A stretch of 64,000 nucleotides of DNA, from assembly GCA_026414765.1 (NCBI GenBank), contig JAOAIJ010000010.1:53540-117539 (forward strand), in the 5' to 3' direction. Shown here one piece after another: positions 28,659 to 38,698 of this stretch. The position numbers were made by a program, and so were the translations under genes. This DNA comes from Clostridia bacterium. GTDB taxonomy: Bacteria; Bacillota; Clostridia; Acetivibrionales; DSM-27016. How positions within the stretch are numbered: position 1 is the first letter of the stretch; each line of letters opens with the position of its first letter. The notes under the pieces are model-generated. The model was not told where the DNA came from. It did no database searches and worked only from the letters and a program-made list of their open reading frames with translations.

Positions 28659-30143
28659 ATGGGTAAACCAACAGGATTTATGGAGTATAAGCGCGAACTT
28701 CCGGCTGACCGTCCTCCACTGGAGCGTATAAAGGACTGGCAGGAATTTCACTTACATCTCACAGAAGAACAGCAGCGTACTCAAGGTGCACGCTGTATGG
28801 ATTGCGGGATTCCGTTCTGTCATACAGGTATTCTTATAAACGGTATGGCATCGGGATGCCCTATAAATAACCTTATACCAGAGTGGAATGATTTAGTTTA
28901 CCGTGGATTGTGGCGCGAAGCTGTAAGCCGTCTCCACAAGACAAACAATTTTCCGGAATTTACAGGCAGAGTTTGTCCTGCTCCCTGTGAAGGTGCTTGT
29001 ACCGTAGGTATAAATGACCCGCAGGTAACTATAAAAAACAATGAATGTTCTATAATAGACAGAGCTTTTTCTGAAGGATGGGTAGTGCCGGAGCCCCCAG
29101 AAGTACGTACTGGAAAAAAAGTAGCAGTAGTAGGTTCTGGCCCTTCCGGCCTTGCTTGTGCTGCTCAACTCAATAAAGCAGGTCATTTGGTAACTGTATT
29201 TGAACGTTCGGATAGAGTTGGCGGACTTCTTATGTACGGCATTCCCAATATGAAGCTGGATAAAAAAGTTATAAATCGCAGGGTAGATATACTTGCTCAG
29301 GAGGGTATCAATTTCGTTACCGGTACCGAGGTGGGAAAAGATTACCCTGCTGAAAACCTGCTTAAAGAATTTGATGCAGTAATATTATGCGGAGGTGCTA
29401 CAAAACCTCGTGACCTACCTGTAGAAGGCAGACACCTTAAAGGTATTCACTTTGCCATGGAGTTTCTTCATGCAAATACAAAGAGCCTTCTCGACTCAAA
29501 CCATGCTAATGCTAATTTCATCAGTGCCAAAGGTAAGGATGTGATAGTAATTGGAGGTGGTGATACAGGAACAGACTGTGTAGGAACATCGCTGCGTCAT
29601 GGCTGCAACAGTGTTACACAGCTTGAAATACTACCACAGCCTCCATGCGAGAGGCAGGCTGACAACCCCTGGCCACAATGGCCTAAAGTCCTGAAAGTAG
29701 ATTACGGACAGGAAGAGGCTGCTGCTGTCCATGGAAGTGATCCGCGTCAGTACTGCATAACAACGAAAAAGTTTGTAGGTGACGAGAACGGAAACGTAAA
29801 AGAAGTTCATACTATTAAGATAGAATGGAAAAGGGATGACTCAGGTCGTATCATACCTGTTGAAATTCCAGGATCTGAAAAGGTATATCCCGCACAGCTT
29901 GTACTCCTTGCAATGGGCTTCCTCGGGCCTGAAGATACAGTTCTGAAGCCTCTGGGAGTAGAGCAGGATGCTCGCTCCAATGTTAAAGCTGATTACGGCA
30001 AATTTGAAACAAATGTAAAAGGCGTCTTCTCAGCAGGAGATATGCGCCGCGGTCAAAGCCTTGTCGTATGGGCAATAAATGAAGGAAGGGCTGCAGCAAG
30101 AGAATGTGACAAGTACCTGATGGGATATACAAATTTACCATAG
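28659..30143 (+). CDS. gltD: Glutamate synthase, small (beta) subunit
   Basis: GltD passes NAD(P)H electrons through FAD and Fe-S clusters to GltB. The N-terminal cysteine region ([35 protein letters not shown]) holds the 4Fe-4S clusters. The FAD motif is [17 protein letters not shown] and the NAD(P)H motif is [21 protein letters not shown]. Length is 494 residues, normal for the family. A strong GGAGG precedes the ATG and a bidirectional terminator follows the gene. With gltB it forms the nitrogen-assimilation operon. Confidence 0.97.
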   Translation: MGKPTGFMEYKRELPADRPPLERIKDWQEFHLHLTEEQQRTQGARCMDCGIPFCHTGILINGMASGCPINNLIPEWNDLVYRGLWREAVSRLHKTNNFPEFTGRVCPAPCEGACTVGINDPQVTIKNNECSIIDRAFSEGWVVPEPPEVRTGKKVAVVGSGPSGLACAAQLNKAGHLVTVFERSDRVGGLLMYGIPNMKLDKKVINRRVDILAQEGINFVTGTEVGKDYPAENLLKEFDAVILCGGATKPRDLPVEGRHLKGIHFAMEFLHANTKSLLDSNHANANFISAKGKDVIVIGGGDTGTDCVGTSLRHGCNSVTQLEILPQPPCERQADNPWPQWPKVLKVDYGQEEAAAVHGSDPRQYCITTKKFVGDENGNVKEVHTIKIEWKRDDSGRIIPVEIPGSEKVYPAQLVLLAMGFLGPEDTVLKPLGVEQDARSNVKADYGKFETNVKGVFSAGDMRRGQSLVVWAINEGRAAARECDKYLMGYTNLP

Positions 30144-30199
30144 CATACTCGCGCTTATATTGTTGCGCTATTATGGCATAGTATTAAACCCCGTATTTA

Positions 30200-30244
30200 G
30201 GATCAAAGAAAGCCGGTCTACACCGGCCTGCTTTGATCCTTTTT
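30200..30244. terminator. Bidirectional terminator after gltD
   Basis: GGATCAAAG (30200-30208) pairs with CTTTGATCC (30231-30239), with an inner GCCGGT/ACCGGC helix, then T5 on plus. The convergent ABC operon ends at 30251. Confidence 0.85.
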
Positions 30245-30250
30245 CTTTAT

Positions 30251-30955
30251 TCACACTATAGCCTTTACCCGCAGGTTGATTTTTTCCTTCTCTATCTCCC
30301 CATCCTTGATGAAAATAACTCTATCCGCATGCTCTGCCGCTTTTGGGTCATGGGTTACCATTACAACTGTTCTCCCCTCTTCATCACAGAGCCTGCGCAG
30401 TAGCGAAAGTATCTCCTCTGATGTCTTTGAGTCCAGATTCCCTGTAGGTTCATCTGCAAGAATCAATTTAGGCTCGTTTATCAACGCTCTCGCTATGGCT
30501 ACCCTCTGCTGCTGTCCACCCGATAATTGGGACGGACGGTGATGGCGTCTCTCCCCCAACCCTACCAGATTGATTATCCGGTTCAACCGGTCGGTATAGT
30601 CTAATATTCTTTGTCCATCCAGATTTATCGGCATCATTATATTTTCTTCTACATCCAGTACAGGGATAAGGTTATAAAACTGGAAAATGAAACCCATTTC
30701 CCTTCTTCTGACCTTGCTTATTTCCATATCATTAAGGGTACTTATGTCCCTGCCTCCGAGGAAGATATTACCCCCACTTGCCTGATCCAGCCCTCCAAGC
30801 AAATATAGAAGCGTACTTTTACCTGAACCTGATGGTCCCATTATAGCGACAAATTCTCCCTCATTTATCTCAAGGTTAACTCCCCTTAACACACGCAGCG
30901 GTACTTCTCCTGTATTAAAGTCCTTAATCAAGTTCTCCGTTCTTAAAATAACCAT
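30251..30955 (-). CDS. ABC transporter ATP-binding protein (MacB/LolD type)
   Basis: This 234-residue ATPase has Walker A GPSGSGKST, Q-loop FQFYNLIPVLDVEENI, signature LSGGQQQRVAIARAL, Walker B LILADEPTGNLDSKT and H-loop VTHD, at the usual places. Sequence style matches the MacB/LolD/FtsE-like group that powers mechanotransmission rather than translocation of small solutes. It is the third gene of permease - adaptor - ATPase, 10 bp after the adaptor gene, and a terminator at 30200-30244 closes the unit. The exported substrate (antibiotic, lipid or peptide) is unknown. Confidence 0.95.
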   Translation of the reverse strand: MVILRTENLIKDFNTGEVPLRVLRGVNLEINEGEFVAIMGPSGSGKSTLLYLLGGLDQASGGNIFLGGRDISTLNDMEISKVRRREMGFIFQFYNLIPVLDVEENIMMPINLDGQRILDYTDRLNRIINLVGLGERRHHRPSQLSGGQQQRVAIARALINEPKLILADEPTGNLDSKTSEEILSLLRRLCDEEGRTVVMVTHDPKAAEHADRVIFIKDGEIEKEKINLRVKAIV

Positions 30956-30965
30956 AATAATTCTC

Positions 30966-32300
30966 CTATTTCTCCTGTATAACCTTTACAGGAGTTCCTG
31001 ATTTTAAACTTTCAGAGCTGTTGTATATTACCTTGCTTTTTTCAGCTATTCCATCCTTATTTTCCTTTATCCCTGCATAAAGCTCTGACTCTATGATTAT
31101 GTCAACTCCAATTTCCCTAGCCACACCATTTTCAACGACATATACGAATTTTTTACCCTCTTTGTCTTCCTTTACAGCATCGTTTATTACCGAAAGTACA
31201 TTTTTCATACTTTTAGTCTGGATCTTTATATCTACGTTAAATCCTGGCTTAAGAATTGTACCTTTGCTAACTACCTGAATTTCTACATCTACTACTGTCT
31301 GTTCCGTTTTATCTACTACCTCTTTTTTTGCTACAGGAGCTATACTTTTTACTGTTCCTTCATACTTTTCCGGATCTATGGAATCCCCCGAAATTTCCAC
31401 TTTATTTCCTATTTTTATATCTTTTATATCACTTTCAGAAATCTTTGCATTTATTATAAGCTCGCTTAGATTTACTATACTGAAAGCAGCTTCATTTACT
31501 TTTGTATAATCACCTTCGTTTATTCCTATAGAAGCAATACAACCGTCTGCAGGAGCTATAACCTTACCGCTTTCTATATCTACATCCTTAATATTTTCTT
31601 CCAGCTCTTTTACCTTTAGTTCAGCTACAGATACCCTGTTTTCCTGCATATCTATCTGCGCCCTTTTATCTCCCGCAGCTCGTGATTTATCTTCATTTGC
31701 ATTTTTGAGCTCTTTTTCAAGGCTCACCAGTTTTAGATTTGCAGCTTCAAGGTCGATTACTGCAGAATCGTAAGCCTGTTTGGATTTATCAAGATCACTT
31801 TTTGATATGCTACCCGTGTCAAGAAGGCTTTTACTATTCTCGTAATTCTTTTGCGCTTCATTTTTTAGTACCTGTTTTTGCCTTATTTCCATTTTTGCAG
31901 AATCCACTGCATTTTCTGCTTGAAGAGTACTCATTATGCCCGTATTCTTCCTCAAGTTTTCAAGGCTGATTTTTTCATTTGAATAACTGACTTTAGCCTG
32001 CTGCAGTTGTATTCTTACACTGGCAGTATCCAGCTCGGCCAATACATCCCCCTTTTTTACATTTTCACCCTTTTCTACATTTACTTTTGTTACCTTGAAG
32101 GGAGTATTTATATATACATTTGAACTGGATTGCTCCTTTACTACCCCGGTTGCAGATACTGTGGAAAGTATATCATCCTTCCTTGCATTAAATACTTTAA
32201 CATCTACACTACTTTCTCCTTTAGCCATTACTGCATATCCGGCTGCTCCTGCCAGTACAACACAGACTAAAACAATTGCTATCAGCTTTCCCTTTTTCAT
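30966..32300 (-). CDS. MacA-like efflux adaptor (HlyD/RND-type periplasmic adaptor family)
   Basis: An uncleaved N-terminal anchor (IAIVLVCVVLAGAAGYAVMA) is followed by a barrel-sandwich hybrid domain, a long helical hairpin (residues about 100-230, rich in Lys, Glu and Ala with heptad pattern), the second lipoyl half (GKVIAPADGCIASIGINEGDY) and a beta-barrel region. In Gram-positive bacteria these adaptors work with a FtsX/MacB permease in export. The ATG at 32300 has GGAGG upstream. It sits between the permease (64 bp) and the ATPase (10 bp). Confidence 0.9.
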   Translation of the reverse strand: MKKGKLIAIVLVCVVLAGAAGYAVMAKGESSVDVKVFNARKDDILSTVSATGVVKEQSSSNVYINTPFKVTKVNVEKGENVKKGDVLAELDTASVRIQLQQAKVSYSNEKISLENLRKNTGIMSTLQAENAVDSAKMEIRQKQVLKNEAQKNYENSKSLLDTGSISKSDLDKSKQAYDSAVIDLEAANLKLVSLEKELKNANEDKSRAAGDKRAQIDMQENRVSVAELKVKELEENIKDVDIESGKVIAPADGCIASIGINEGDYTKVNEAAFSIVNLSELIINAKISESDIKDIKIGNKVEISGDSIDPEKYEGTVKSIAPVAKKEVVDKTEQTVVDVEIQVVSKGTILKPGFNVDIKIQTKSMKNVLSVINDAVKEDKEGKKFVYVVENGVAREIGVDIIIESELYAGIKENKDGIAEKSKVIYNSSESLKSGTPVKVIQEK

Positions 32301-32364
32301 TTAGACTAACCTCCATTATATTTTAATGTTTTTTCTTAGGATTATTTGTTTTATGTCAAACTCC

Positions 32365-34899
32365 CTACTCTCCTTTTATAGCTTCCACTATACCTGTCTT
32401 AACTGCCAGATTTGATGGATATATCGCTGCTGCAAAAGCACAGATAAAAACAGCAATACAGGACACTATTACGAAGTTGTAAGGCATATACATATTAATA
32501 CTGACACCAAACATTCCTCCCATTGCAGTATTTGCTTCCCTTACAAATGCAAACCCTGTAAGAGTTCCTATGATAATACTGAATAATCCCATAGTTATAC
32601 TTTCTCCGAATATCATCCTCCTGATGTGACTCTTTGAAGAGCCTATGGACCTCAACATACCTATTTCCCTTCTTCTTTCAAGAATACTCATAAGGAGCGT
32701 ATTCATAAGCCCGAAAAGTGCAACTATGAGTGTAACAACATTAATAACATCAAAAGGCTCAGTCCCTGACATTACTTCCTTCTTCATAGTTTCTCTCATT
32801 TCATAAGATGTCTCTACACTTACGGAATCATCCTTGATAATATCATCACTTATCTTATCCCTCAGAGCATCAATATCAGTGTCTTCTACCACTTTAACTA
32901 TAATGGCGTTGGCACCCTTACCCCCATACATGTCATCCAGTATATCGCGGTCTATGTATGCAACCTCAGGATTCATATCATTTATAATACCTGCTATGGT
33001 AAACTGGTATTTCTTTGTACGCCCTTTGAGATTGATCGTATCTCCGACTCTTAGCCCCAATTCCTTTGAGTAATATTCGCCTACTACAGCAACCCTTTCT
33101 CCGGTTTCCATTCTTGCATATACCTCATCGGAATCGCCTTCTATCATGTCAAAATACCCGGTAGCTTTGTGTTCATCAGGTTTTACTCCCATTATCTTAA
33201 TCCATCTTTTATCATCATCCTGAAAGTATTCTTCTCTAAGGTAATAAGCACATTCTACGCCAGGTGCCTTTCTTATACTTTTAAGCTTTCTCATATTATT
33301 GTCATCTTCCAGGTTCCAGTCTATATGCACTACAATATCACCTTTTAAAGATCTATCCAGCAGGGAAACTACAGTTTCTGTCACACTGTTAAACATACCG
33401 CTGAAACCTATAGACATAGTTATTCCTATAATAACTATTGAAACAGTGATAGAGGTTCTGCTTTTATTCCTCAGCAAATTTCTTGTAGAAAGAATTGTTC
33501 TGCCACTCATCATACTTTTTGTCAAACCGTTTACGATGTTAACAGTTTTCTCCAACAAAAAGGGTATAATGAATATTACTCCGAGGAATGCAACAGGTAA
33601 GGACATCGGGAGAACAACATTATTGATTAATTCGCTGTCTGTATATCTTGCTAAAACCTCAAAGTTAATTACAAATATCACAATAAGAAGCATACCGAAA
33701 AGAGTCTTATACCTCTTAAAGATTCCTTTTTTCTTATCAGATGCAGAATATGTCGAGTCGGTAATCTTTAATGCTTGTATAGGTACATACTTGCTCGCCC
33801 TTCTCCCTGGTATCAGACATGACAATATGGGCATCACTAGTCCTATAACACTTGCCGAGACTATGTTTGAGGGATTAATAATAAATCCGCTGTAATCAAT
33901 ATTGATTGATTTGCTCATCAGGTTTAGTAAACCCCATGCAATTCCAAGGCCAAGTGCAATCCCCACTATTGTACCTACTATTCCAAGTAAAACCCCTTCT
34001 ACAAGTATCATACGTATTGTTTGTTTTTTATCCATTCCCAAGGTTCTTAATAGCCCTATGAGTTGAATCCTCTCCATTACTATGACCATAAATGTGTTAT
34101 AGATAAGAAAGCATCCTACAAATATAACGACGGCAAGAACACAGTAAAAGCCCATTACCATGCCCCCCATATTTCGTTTTGCCATACTTAGCCTTTCGGT
34201 TAAAGTCTGAGTGTTTACCACATCCCCGAAGTGCTTTTTGATCTTCTCTGCTGTAGGAACAATAAGCGAATCATCACTTATGTCCAGGTCTATTCTTCCA
34301 TAAATATTGCGATGGCCGGAATCAAATGTTATTGAATCGATTGGCGCATACATTTCAGGATGCCAGAAAGGCAGCCCTGCACCCTTGTCTTCAATAATTG
34401 CCACTACCCTATATTTTTTCTCTCCAGTATTTGTCGGTAGATATACAATATCATTACATGATAGACCAAGCTGGCCCGCACTTTTCTTATTAATTATTAT
34501 TTCCCTTTCTTCACTACCCGAGAACCATTCACCCTCGGAAATATGATAATCCCTTATCGCACGGTCTAAACCAATATCAATCCCTTTTACTCTGACCCAT
34601 TCCTTTTCCCCTTTTATATTCTTAAGCCGTACATAATCTGAAGAAAAAGGAGCAATATATTCTACACCCTCAAGACTTTTTATATATTTCAGGTCACTGG
34701 AAGAAAACGCATTATTCTTTGTTACTATTACATCTGTCCTTCCGCCGCTGTTCATATTTATTTCTTCAAAGGTCCTGAGCATTGATTGATTAAGAATGCT
34801 GACTGCCAGAAACATTGATACTCCGAGGATAACTCCCAGAGCAGTAAGAAGCATTCTCATCTTATGTTCCATTATATTTCTCCAAGCCAGTTTAAACAC
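32365..34899 (-). CDS. ABC transporter permease with two FtsX modules
   Basis: This large 844-residue permease has an N-terminal membrane helix, a long extracytoplasmic MacB_PCD-type domain, a first FtsX triple-helix set (about 250-370), a second anchor near 430, a second extracytoplasmic domain, and a second FtsX set (about 720-830, FGLMNTLLMSILERRREIGMLRSIG). The duplicated form is common for bacitracin- and lipoprotein-type export systems in Firmicutes. It starts with GTG at 34899, preceded by AAAGGAG. It is first in the operon with the adaptor and ATPase. No two-component system is adjacent, so control is unclear. Confidence 0.9.
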   Translation of the reverse strand: MFKLAWRNIMEHKMRMLLTALGVILGVSMFLAVSILNQSMLRTFEEINMNSGGRTDVIVTKNNAFSSSDLKYIKSLEGVEYIAPFSSDYVRLKNIKGEKEWVRVKGIDIGLDRAIRDYHISEGEWFSGSEEREIIINKKSAGQLGLSCNDIVYLPTNTGEKKYRVVAIIEDKGAGLPFWHPEMYAPIDSITFDSGHRNIYGRIDLDISDDSLIVPTAEKIKKHFGDVVNTQTLTERLSMAKRNMGGMVMGFYCVLAVVIFVGCFLIYNTFMVIVMERIQLIGLLRTLGMDKKQTIRMILVEGVLLGIVGTIVGIALGLGIAWGLLNLMSKSINIDYSGFIINPSNIVSASVIGLVMPILSCLIPGRRASKYVPIQALKITDSTYSASDKKKGIFKRYKTLFGMLLIVIFVINFEVLARYTDSELINNVVLPMSLPVAFLGVIFIIPFLLEKTVNIVNGLTKSMMSGRTILSTRNLLRNKSRTSITVSIVIIGITMSIGFSGMFNSVTETVVSLLDRSLKGDIVVHIDWNLEDDNNMRKLKSIRKAPGVECAYYLREEYFQDDDKRWIKIMGVKPDEHKATGYFDMIEGDSDEVYARMETGERVAVVGEYYSKELGLRVGDTINLKGRTKKYQFTIAGIINDMNPEVAYIDRDILDDMYGGKGANAIIVKVVEDTDIDALRDKISDDIIKDDSVSVETSYEMRETMKKEVMSGTEPFDVINVVTLIVALFGLMNTLLMSILERRREIGMLRSIGSSKSHIRRMIFGESITMGLFSIIIGTLTGFAFVREANTAMGGMFGVSINMYMPYNFVIVSCIAVFICAFAAAIYPSNLAVKTGIVEAIKGE

Positions 34900-35021
34900 A
34901 GATTATCTCCTTTGCACCAGCACACTTTCCGTATGCCCACACTTACTTATACGTATAAAGATACGAAATTACTCAATTAACTTAAGAAATTTTAATATTT
35001 TTTTTAAAAAATTATAAAAAA

Positions 35022-35051
35022 ATAAATAACATACTTAAATATGTTATTTAT
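35022..35051 (-). terminator. AT-rich terminator, minus strand
   Basis: Perfect 12-bp arms (ATAAATAACATA with TATGTTATTTAT) have a 6-nt loop and are followed on the minus strand by TTTTTTATAATTTTTT. It would stop any transcript reading leftward from the TVP38 gene or through the RNA candidate before the ABC operon's promoter region. Confidence 0.7.
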
Positions 35052-35154
35052 GTAATATAAATGGTAATTCATTTTATCAATACAAGTTATCTTTAAATAA
35101 TATATAGTATTCTCCATCATATTTAAGAAAAATTTTCTTTGAATATATTCGCAG

Positions 35155-35685
35155 TATGCGGACACAATAATAGCACAAGGGTTCGTGGTGGTTGAGCCAA
35201 GAGTGTCATAAGGTCCGTGAAGGGCTTTATAATATTCGGTCAAAGATTAATACCAGGTTTCGTCCTATAGTTGACGCAAAGGCTTGGTATTAGTCGGAGA
35301 GCAGAACCTTACATTTTGTTCTGTAAGGCTGTGTTGCAGTGCTTTAATGGTTCTTTATACATTTATGCATTGCAGCATGGTTAAAAGGGATGAGTAAGGT
35401 TCGAGCTAAGATTATTAAGGGTTCCGCAGGCATAAAGCATTTTTGTATGAAGCCTGTTGGCATAGGTGGCGGCAGTCCCTCTACAGAGTATATGCTGTTT
35501 GCTGGAGGTCTATTGCAGTCGGAAGATTGCAGTAGGTTTCTAAGGTACTCTTGATAGTCGAGCATAGGTTAGTGTAGGTTTTGTAGTGCTTGTGGGCAGT
35601 CGTGGTACCCATGGATACCATAATTGTTTATAGGTGTGAAAAGATCTACATTGGCTGAAGCGTAGATCATCATGAGCTCTTTTTA
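35155..35685 (+). ncRNA. Candidate large structured non-coding RNA (unknown class)
   Basis: This gap segment is visibly more G-rich on the plus strand than its flanks and lacks convincing coding potential. It holds stable helices: 35208-35216 with 35222-35230 (9 bp, GTGAA loop, two G-U), 35245-35260 with 35280-35295 (16 bp, four G-U), 35307-35313 with 35322-35328 (7 bp) and 35424-35431 with 35452-35460. The six G-U pairs would be A-C mismatches on the minus strand, so the RNA is on plus. A hairpin at 35643-35668 near T5 (35680-35684) could end it. No clear promoter is seen. Two short minus-strand frames lack family features and good ribosome binding sites. Confidence 0.55.
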
Positions 35686-36339
35686 TATTAACTTTTTACC
35701 CCTCACCTTGCTGATGATAAAAGGTATAGCTATAGTTAATATTACCAATGCAATAGCTATATAGAATTTGCTGGAAAAAGGGTTGTCCAAATTTTTTCCC
35801 AGATAAGACAGGGAAAAGGTTTCGGGAGCAATACCTATAATAGTTCCGAGGATAAAATCCCTATATTTTACTTTTGAAAGCCCCGCAGTAAAATTCAGTA
35901 TGTCAAAAGGAAATATAGAAGAAATCCGCATTAAGAAAATGATTTTTAAACCATGTCTTTCAATTTTCAAATCCAGCTTTTCCATTCTTCCTTTTAATAG
36001 TTTTTGAACAAAATCTTTGCCTGCAAATCTGCTTATGTAAAATGCAAATGAAGCACTTAAGAAGGCAGATATCATGGAATATACTAAAGCATTGGTAAAC
36101 CCGAATATATTTCCTCCCAGAATAACCATTACAGAGAACGGAAATATAACAAATAGCGTTCTTAGGGTAAAAAATAGTATAAAAACAAGAGCAGCAAAAT
36201 TTCCGTATGAATATATGTAATCTTTAATTCCCTGTAAGTTGATTTCTCCAATCAGGTTAAACCTTATTCCAAAGTATATACTTACGGATAATGTAATAAG
36301 AACAGCCGTTATTTTAATAATACTTTTTTTATTCCTCAT
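35683..36339 (-). CDS. TVP38/TMEM64 family (VTT domain) membrane protein
   Basis: This 218-residue protein has about five or six membrane helices and the VTT/DedA-superfamily core: FVIFPFSVMVILGGNIFG, a SASFAFYISRFAGKDFV re-entrant region and LMRISSIFPFDILNFTAGLSKVKYRDFILGT. These proteins are proposed lipid scramblases or flippases of the inner membrane. GGGAGAAT precedes the ATG. Its 3' end abuts the putative terminator of the convergent RNA candidate. The downstream phospholipid gene pssA, divergent at 36831, is compatible with a lipid role but does not prove it. Confidence 0.9.
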   Translation of the reverse strand: MRNKKSIIKITAVLITLSVSIYFGIRFNLIGEINLQGIKDYIYSYGNFAALVFILFFTLRTLFVIFPFSVMVILGGNIFGFTNALVYSMISAFLSASFAFYISRFAGKDFVQKLLKGRMEKLDLKIERHGLKIIFLMRISSIFPFDILNFTAGLSKVKYRDFILGTIIGIAPETFSLSYLGKNLDNPFSSKFYIAIALVILTIAIPFIISKVRGKKLI

Positions 36340-36584
36340 ATTCTCCCTTTACCAGAACATTAATTAATAAAATGCTTGTAGAAAAAACCAATTTTATTTA
36401 TAATCTAATTATGCACAAAAACATTTTCAGCTTACGCCATGTGTTTGGCGTCACTATAGTAATTATAAGAAAACATTAGAAATACATTCATATTATAACA
36501 TTATAAACGTCAAAGTGTAAAATATATATTATGACCTAGTAATAATTATAAGCAATACTTAAAGCGTTATACTTTCCTTTACTA

Positions 36585-36683
36585 ATGAAAGCAGGCTTCA
36601 CACCTGATTACGTGAGAAACTTTCCCATTGCTAAAGATCCGATTATGTATATAATTGTGCTTATAGCATTTTTAGCAGCATAG
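36585..36683 (+). CDS. Doubtful 32-residue membrane mini-ORF in the pssA upstream region
   Basis: MKAGFTPDYVRNFPIAKDPI is followed by one hydrophobic helix (MYIIVLIAFLAA) and a stop. There is no ribosome binding site before the ATG, so it may be a gene remnant or chance. The rest of the 36340-36830 gap contains small inverted repeats (ACGCC/GGCGT near 36435; CTGTAT/ATACAG near 36693) and nothing else I recognise. Confidence 0.25.
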   Translation: MKAGFTPDYVRNFPIAKDPIMYIIVLIAFLAA

Positions 36684-36830
36684 CGGCCAAGGCTGTATAC
36701 GACATACAGGAATAACTAAAATAGTAAGTATAGGTAAAGAAAATTAAATGCAATAGAGGTACATTCAGGAATATACAATGGAGTTTCGAATATCTCAGTC
36801 TGAATGTTTAGTTTATTTAGGGGTGATAAA

Positions 36831-37382
36831 TTGGAGAAAATAAAAAGTACAATTCCAAATATATTGACTTTATTAAATATGTCCCTTGGTGTGATTGCTA
36901 TTTTATTGGCCACCAATTCAAGTAATGACATAAATCTGCTTTTTACTGCGTCTCTGTTGGTAATGATAGCAGCACTTACTGATAGGTTTGACGGAAAGGT
37001 GGCAAGAATGCTGGGTAAAACCAGTGAGCTTGGGAAAGAACTGGATTCACTGGCAGACTTAATTTCCTTTGGTGTAGCACCAATAATAATTACATGGAGA
37101 ATAAGCTTCATGCACCTGGGGATACCAGGTTATATACTTGCATTGATTTTTCCTATGGCAGGCGCTTACAGATTGGCTCGTTTTAACGTAACAACTTTTG
37201 ACAACTTCTTTATAGGGATGCCTATTACCATAGCTGGTGCATTTTTATCAATTGCAAACTTATTTAACTGGTTTGCTTATGTAAATAACAAAATTACTTC
37301 CATACACTCGATAGTAACAGCCGCTTTTACTGTTCTTCTATCTTATTTCATGATATGCAGGATTAAAATTAAAAAAAGATAA
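36831..37382 (+). CDS. pssA: CDP-diacylglycerol--serine O-phosphatidyltransferase
   Basis: PssA makes phosphatidylserine from CDP-diacylglycerol and serine at the membrane. The CDP-alcohol phosphotransferase motif DGxxAR(x)8Gx3Dx3D is complete: DGKVAR, then G, D and D in ELGKELDSLAD. Five to six hydrophobic helices are visible. The frame starts upstream at 36804, but a TTG at 36831 with GGGGTG 5 nt before it gives the family-typical start EKIKSTIPNILTLLN, for 183 residues. No phosphatidylserine decarboxylase gene is in the window. Confidence 0.92.
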   Translation: MEKIKSTIPNILTLLNMSLGVIAILLATNSSNDINLLFTASLLVMIAALTDRFDGKVARMLGKTSELGKELDSLADLISFGVAPIIITWRISFMHLGIPGYILALIFPMAGAYRLARFNVTTFDNFFIGMPITIAGAFLSIANLFNWFAYVNNKITSIHSIVTAAFTVLLSYFMICRIKIKKR

Positions 37383-37392
37383 TATATTTGAT

Positions 37393-37421
37393 ACAGGGTA
37401 GCTTTTTAGAGGCTACCCTGT
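37393..37421. terminator. Terminator between pssA and the DUF4097 gene
   Basis: ACAGGGTAGC pairs with GCTACCCTGT around a T-rich loop, then TTATTTTTAT on the plus strand. It lies between convergent genes. Confidence 0.85.
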
Positions 37422-37435
37422 TTATTTTTATATTT

Positions 37436-38500
37436 TCATTTCATAATATTTATTCCACCTGATACAGTATGGATTTCTATCTCTGCTCCACCTGCTCCAA
37501 CAACACCGTTCATGCTTTTCTTTCCTATATCACCATCAAATTCGTTACTGAAGTCATTTCTAATATTTCCTGATGTAGAGCTTGCATCAAGCTCAAAACC
37601 GGATTCCTGGGGAAGTCTGATATTTATTCCACCCGATATGCTATTGATCGTATATCTGCCGCTATTATCTATCTTATCTGCATGTATGTTTACGCTCCCC
37701 GATGTGGAATGTATTTCAGAAGCCTTGAAGTAATTGCTGAATATATCTATAGAACCAGATACAGTGGTCACATCCGCCTCACCCTCAACTCCCCGGGATT
37801 GAATCGAACCCGAAGTTGTCTTATATTTCACATCTCCAACAATATTACGCACATTTATTTCACCTGACACAGTATGGATACTTCCATTCCCGGTAACTTT
37901 ATCGATATTTACACTTCCTGAAGTAGTTCCAAATTCAAATTCATCTGTTGTAGTGTTTTTTACTTCCACATCCCCTGAAACTGAGGATAAATCCAATCTT
38001 TCAATATCATTAAAATTATCAATTTTAATCTCGCCGGAAGCAGAATGTGCTTTAATATATGTCATTCCCTTAGGAACCATAATCTCAAGCTCAACACTCT
38101 GATTGTTAAGACCCCACATTCCATTAATATATCTTACATTCACATCAATATTGTTTGAGCCTTTTTGGACTTCTACTTTGATTTCGTCAAGAAGCTTATC
38201 CAGCTTTGCTTTGTCTCCACCTGCTCTTATTTTTTTATGTGAAGTAACCTGCACCAAATTTTTGTCCCATACCTTAAATTCAATCTTACCTGTTGCATTT
38301 GATACATTAATTCTGTTCTGTGATTCTACATCCTGTTCTTTTACTTCGGATTTTTCTGCAACATTATTTCCTGCAGGCCATTCAAAACCTTTTCTATCCT
38401 CGTTAAACGAAACAACTTTTTTACCGTTAATTGAAATTGCACAACCAGACAGTACTGTTACAAACATAGCGATTAATAAAACCAAACTGATTTTTTTCAT
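37436..38500 (-). CDS. DUF4097 family lipoprotein
   Basis: The signal peptide MKKISLVLLIAMFVTV ends in the lipobox LSGC, so the protein is lipid-anchored outside. The remaining about 330 residues form a repetitive beta-helix-like DUF4097 domain, with recurring SGxIxI/SGSVNI steps (TSGSVNIDKVTG, VSGEINVRNIVG, TSGSIQSRG, VSGSIDIF, TSGSVNIHAD). The family is widespread and often accompanies DUF1700/PadR genes in Firmicutes; none is adjacent here. Its function is unknown, and an adhesin-like or envelope stress role has been proposed. Confidence 0.85.
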   Translation of the reverse strand: MKKISLVLLIAMFVTVLSGCAISINGKKVVSFNEDRKGFEWPAGNNVAEKSEVKEQDVESQNRINVSNATGKIEFKVWDKNLVQVTSHKKIRAGGDKAKLDKLLDEIKVEVQKGSNNIDVNVRYINGMWGLNNQSVELEIMVPKGMTYIKAHSASGEIKIDNFNDIERLDLSSVSGDVEVKNTTTDEFEFGTTSGSVNIDKVTGNGSIHTVSGEINVRNIVGDVKYKTTSGSIQSRGVEGEADVTTVSGSIDIFSNYFKASEIHSTSGSVNIHADKIDNSGRYTINSISGGINIRLPQESGFELDASSTSGNIRNDFSNEFDGDIGKKSMNGVVGAGGAEIEIHTVSGGINIMK

Positions 38501-38698
38501 AATATATACTCAACCCCATCTATATAAATTTATTAATGAATGGACTAATAGTACCAGATCATTAATATATGATTCAATGGAAATTTAGTTGTATTGTTGC
38601 ATTTCCATTTCATATATAAATACGAACACACTAAAAAAAAGTCTGCAAAATTATTATAATAATAAAAAAACTCACATGTGTTTTAGAAAGTCTTGAAA

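Noticed and set aside
35004..35565. Two minus-strand open frames (35004-35243 and 35344-35565)
   Set aside because: Neither has recognisable domains or a good ribosome binding site, and they cover the helices of the RNA candidate.
35155..35685. Identifying the RNA candidate as OLE, RNase P RNA, tmRNA or 6S RNA
   Set aside because: Signature sequences of RNase P RNA and tmRNA are not visible, the length does not suit 6S RNA, and the neighbour genes do not match the expected OLE context; no search could be run.
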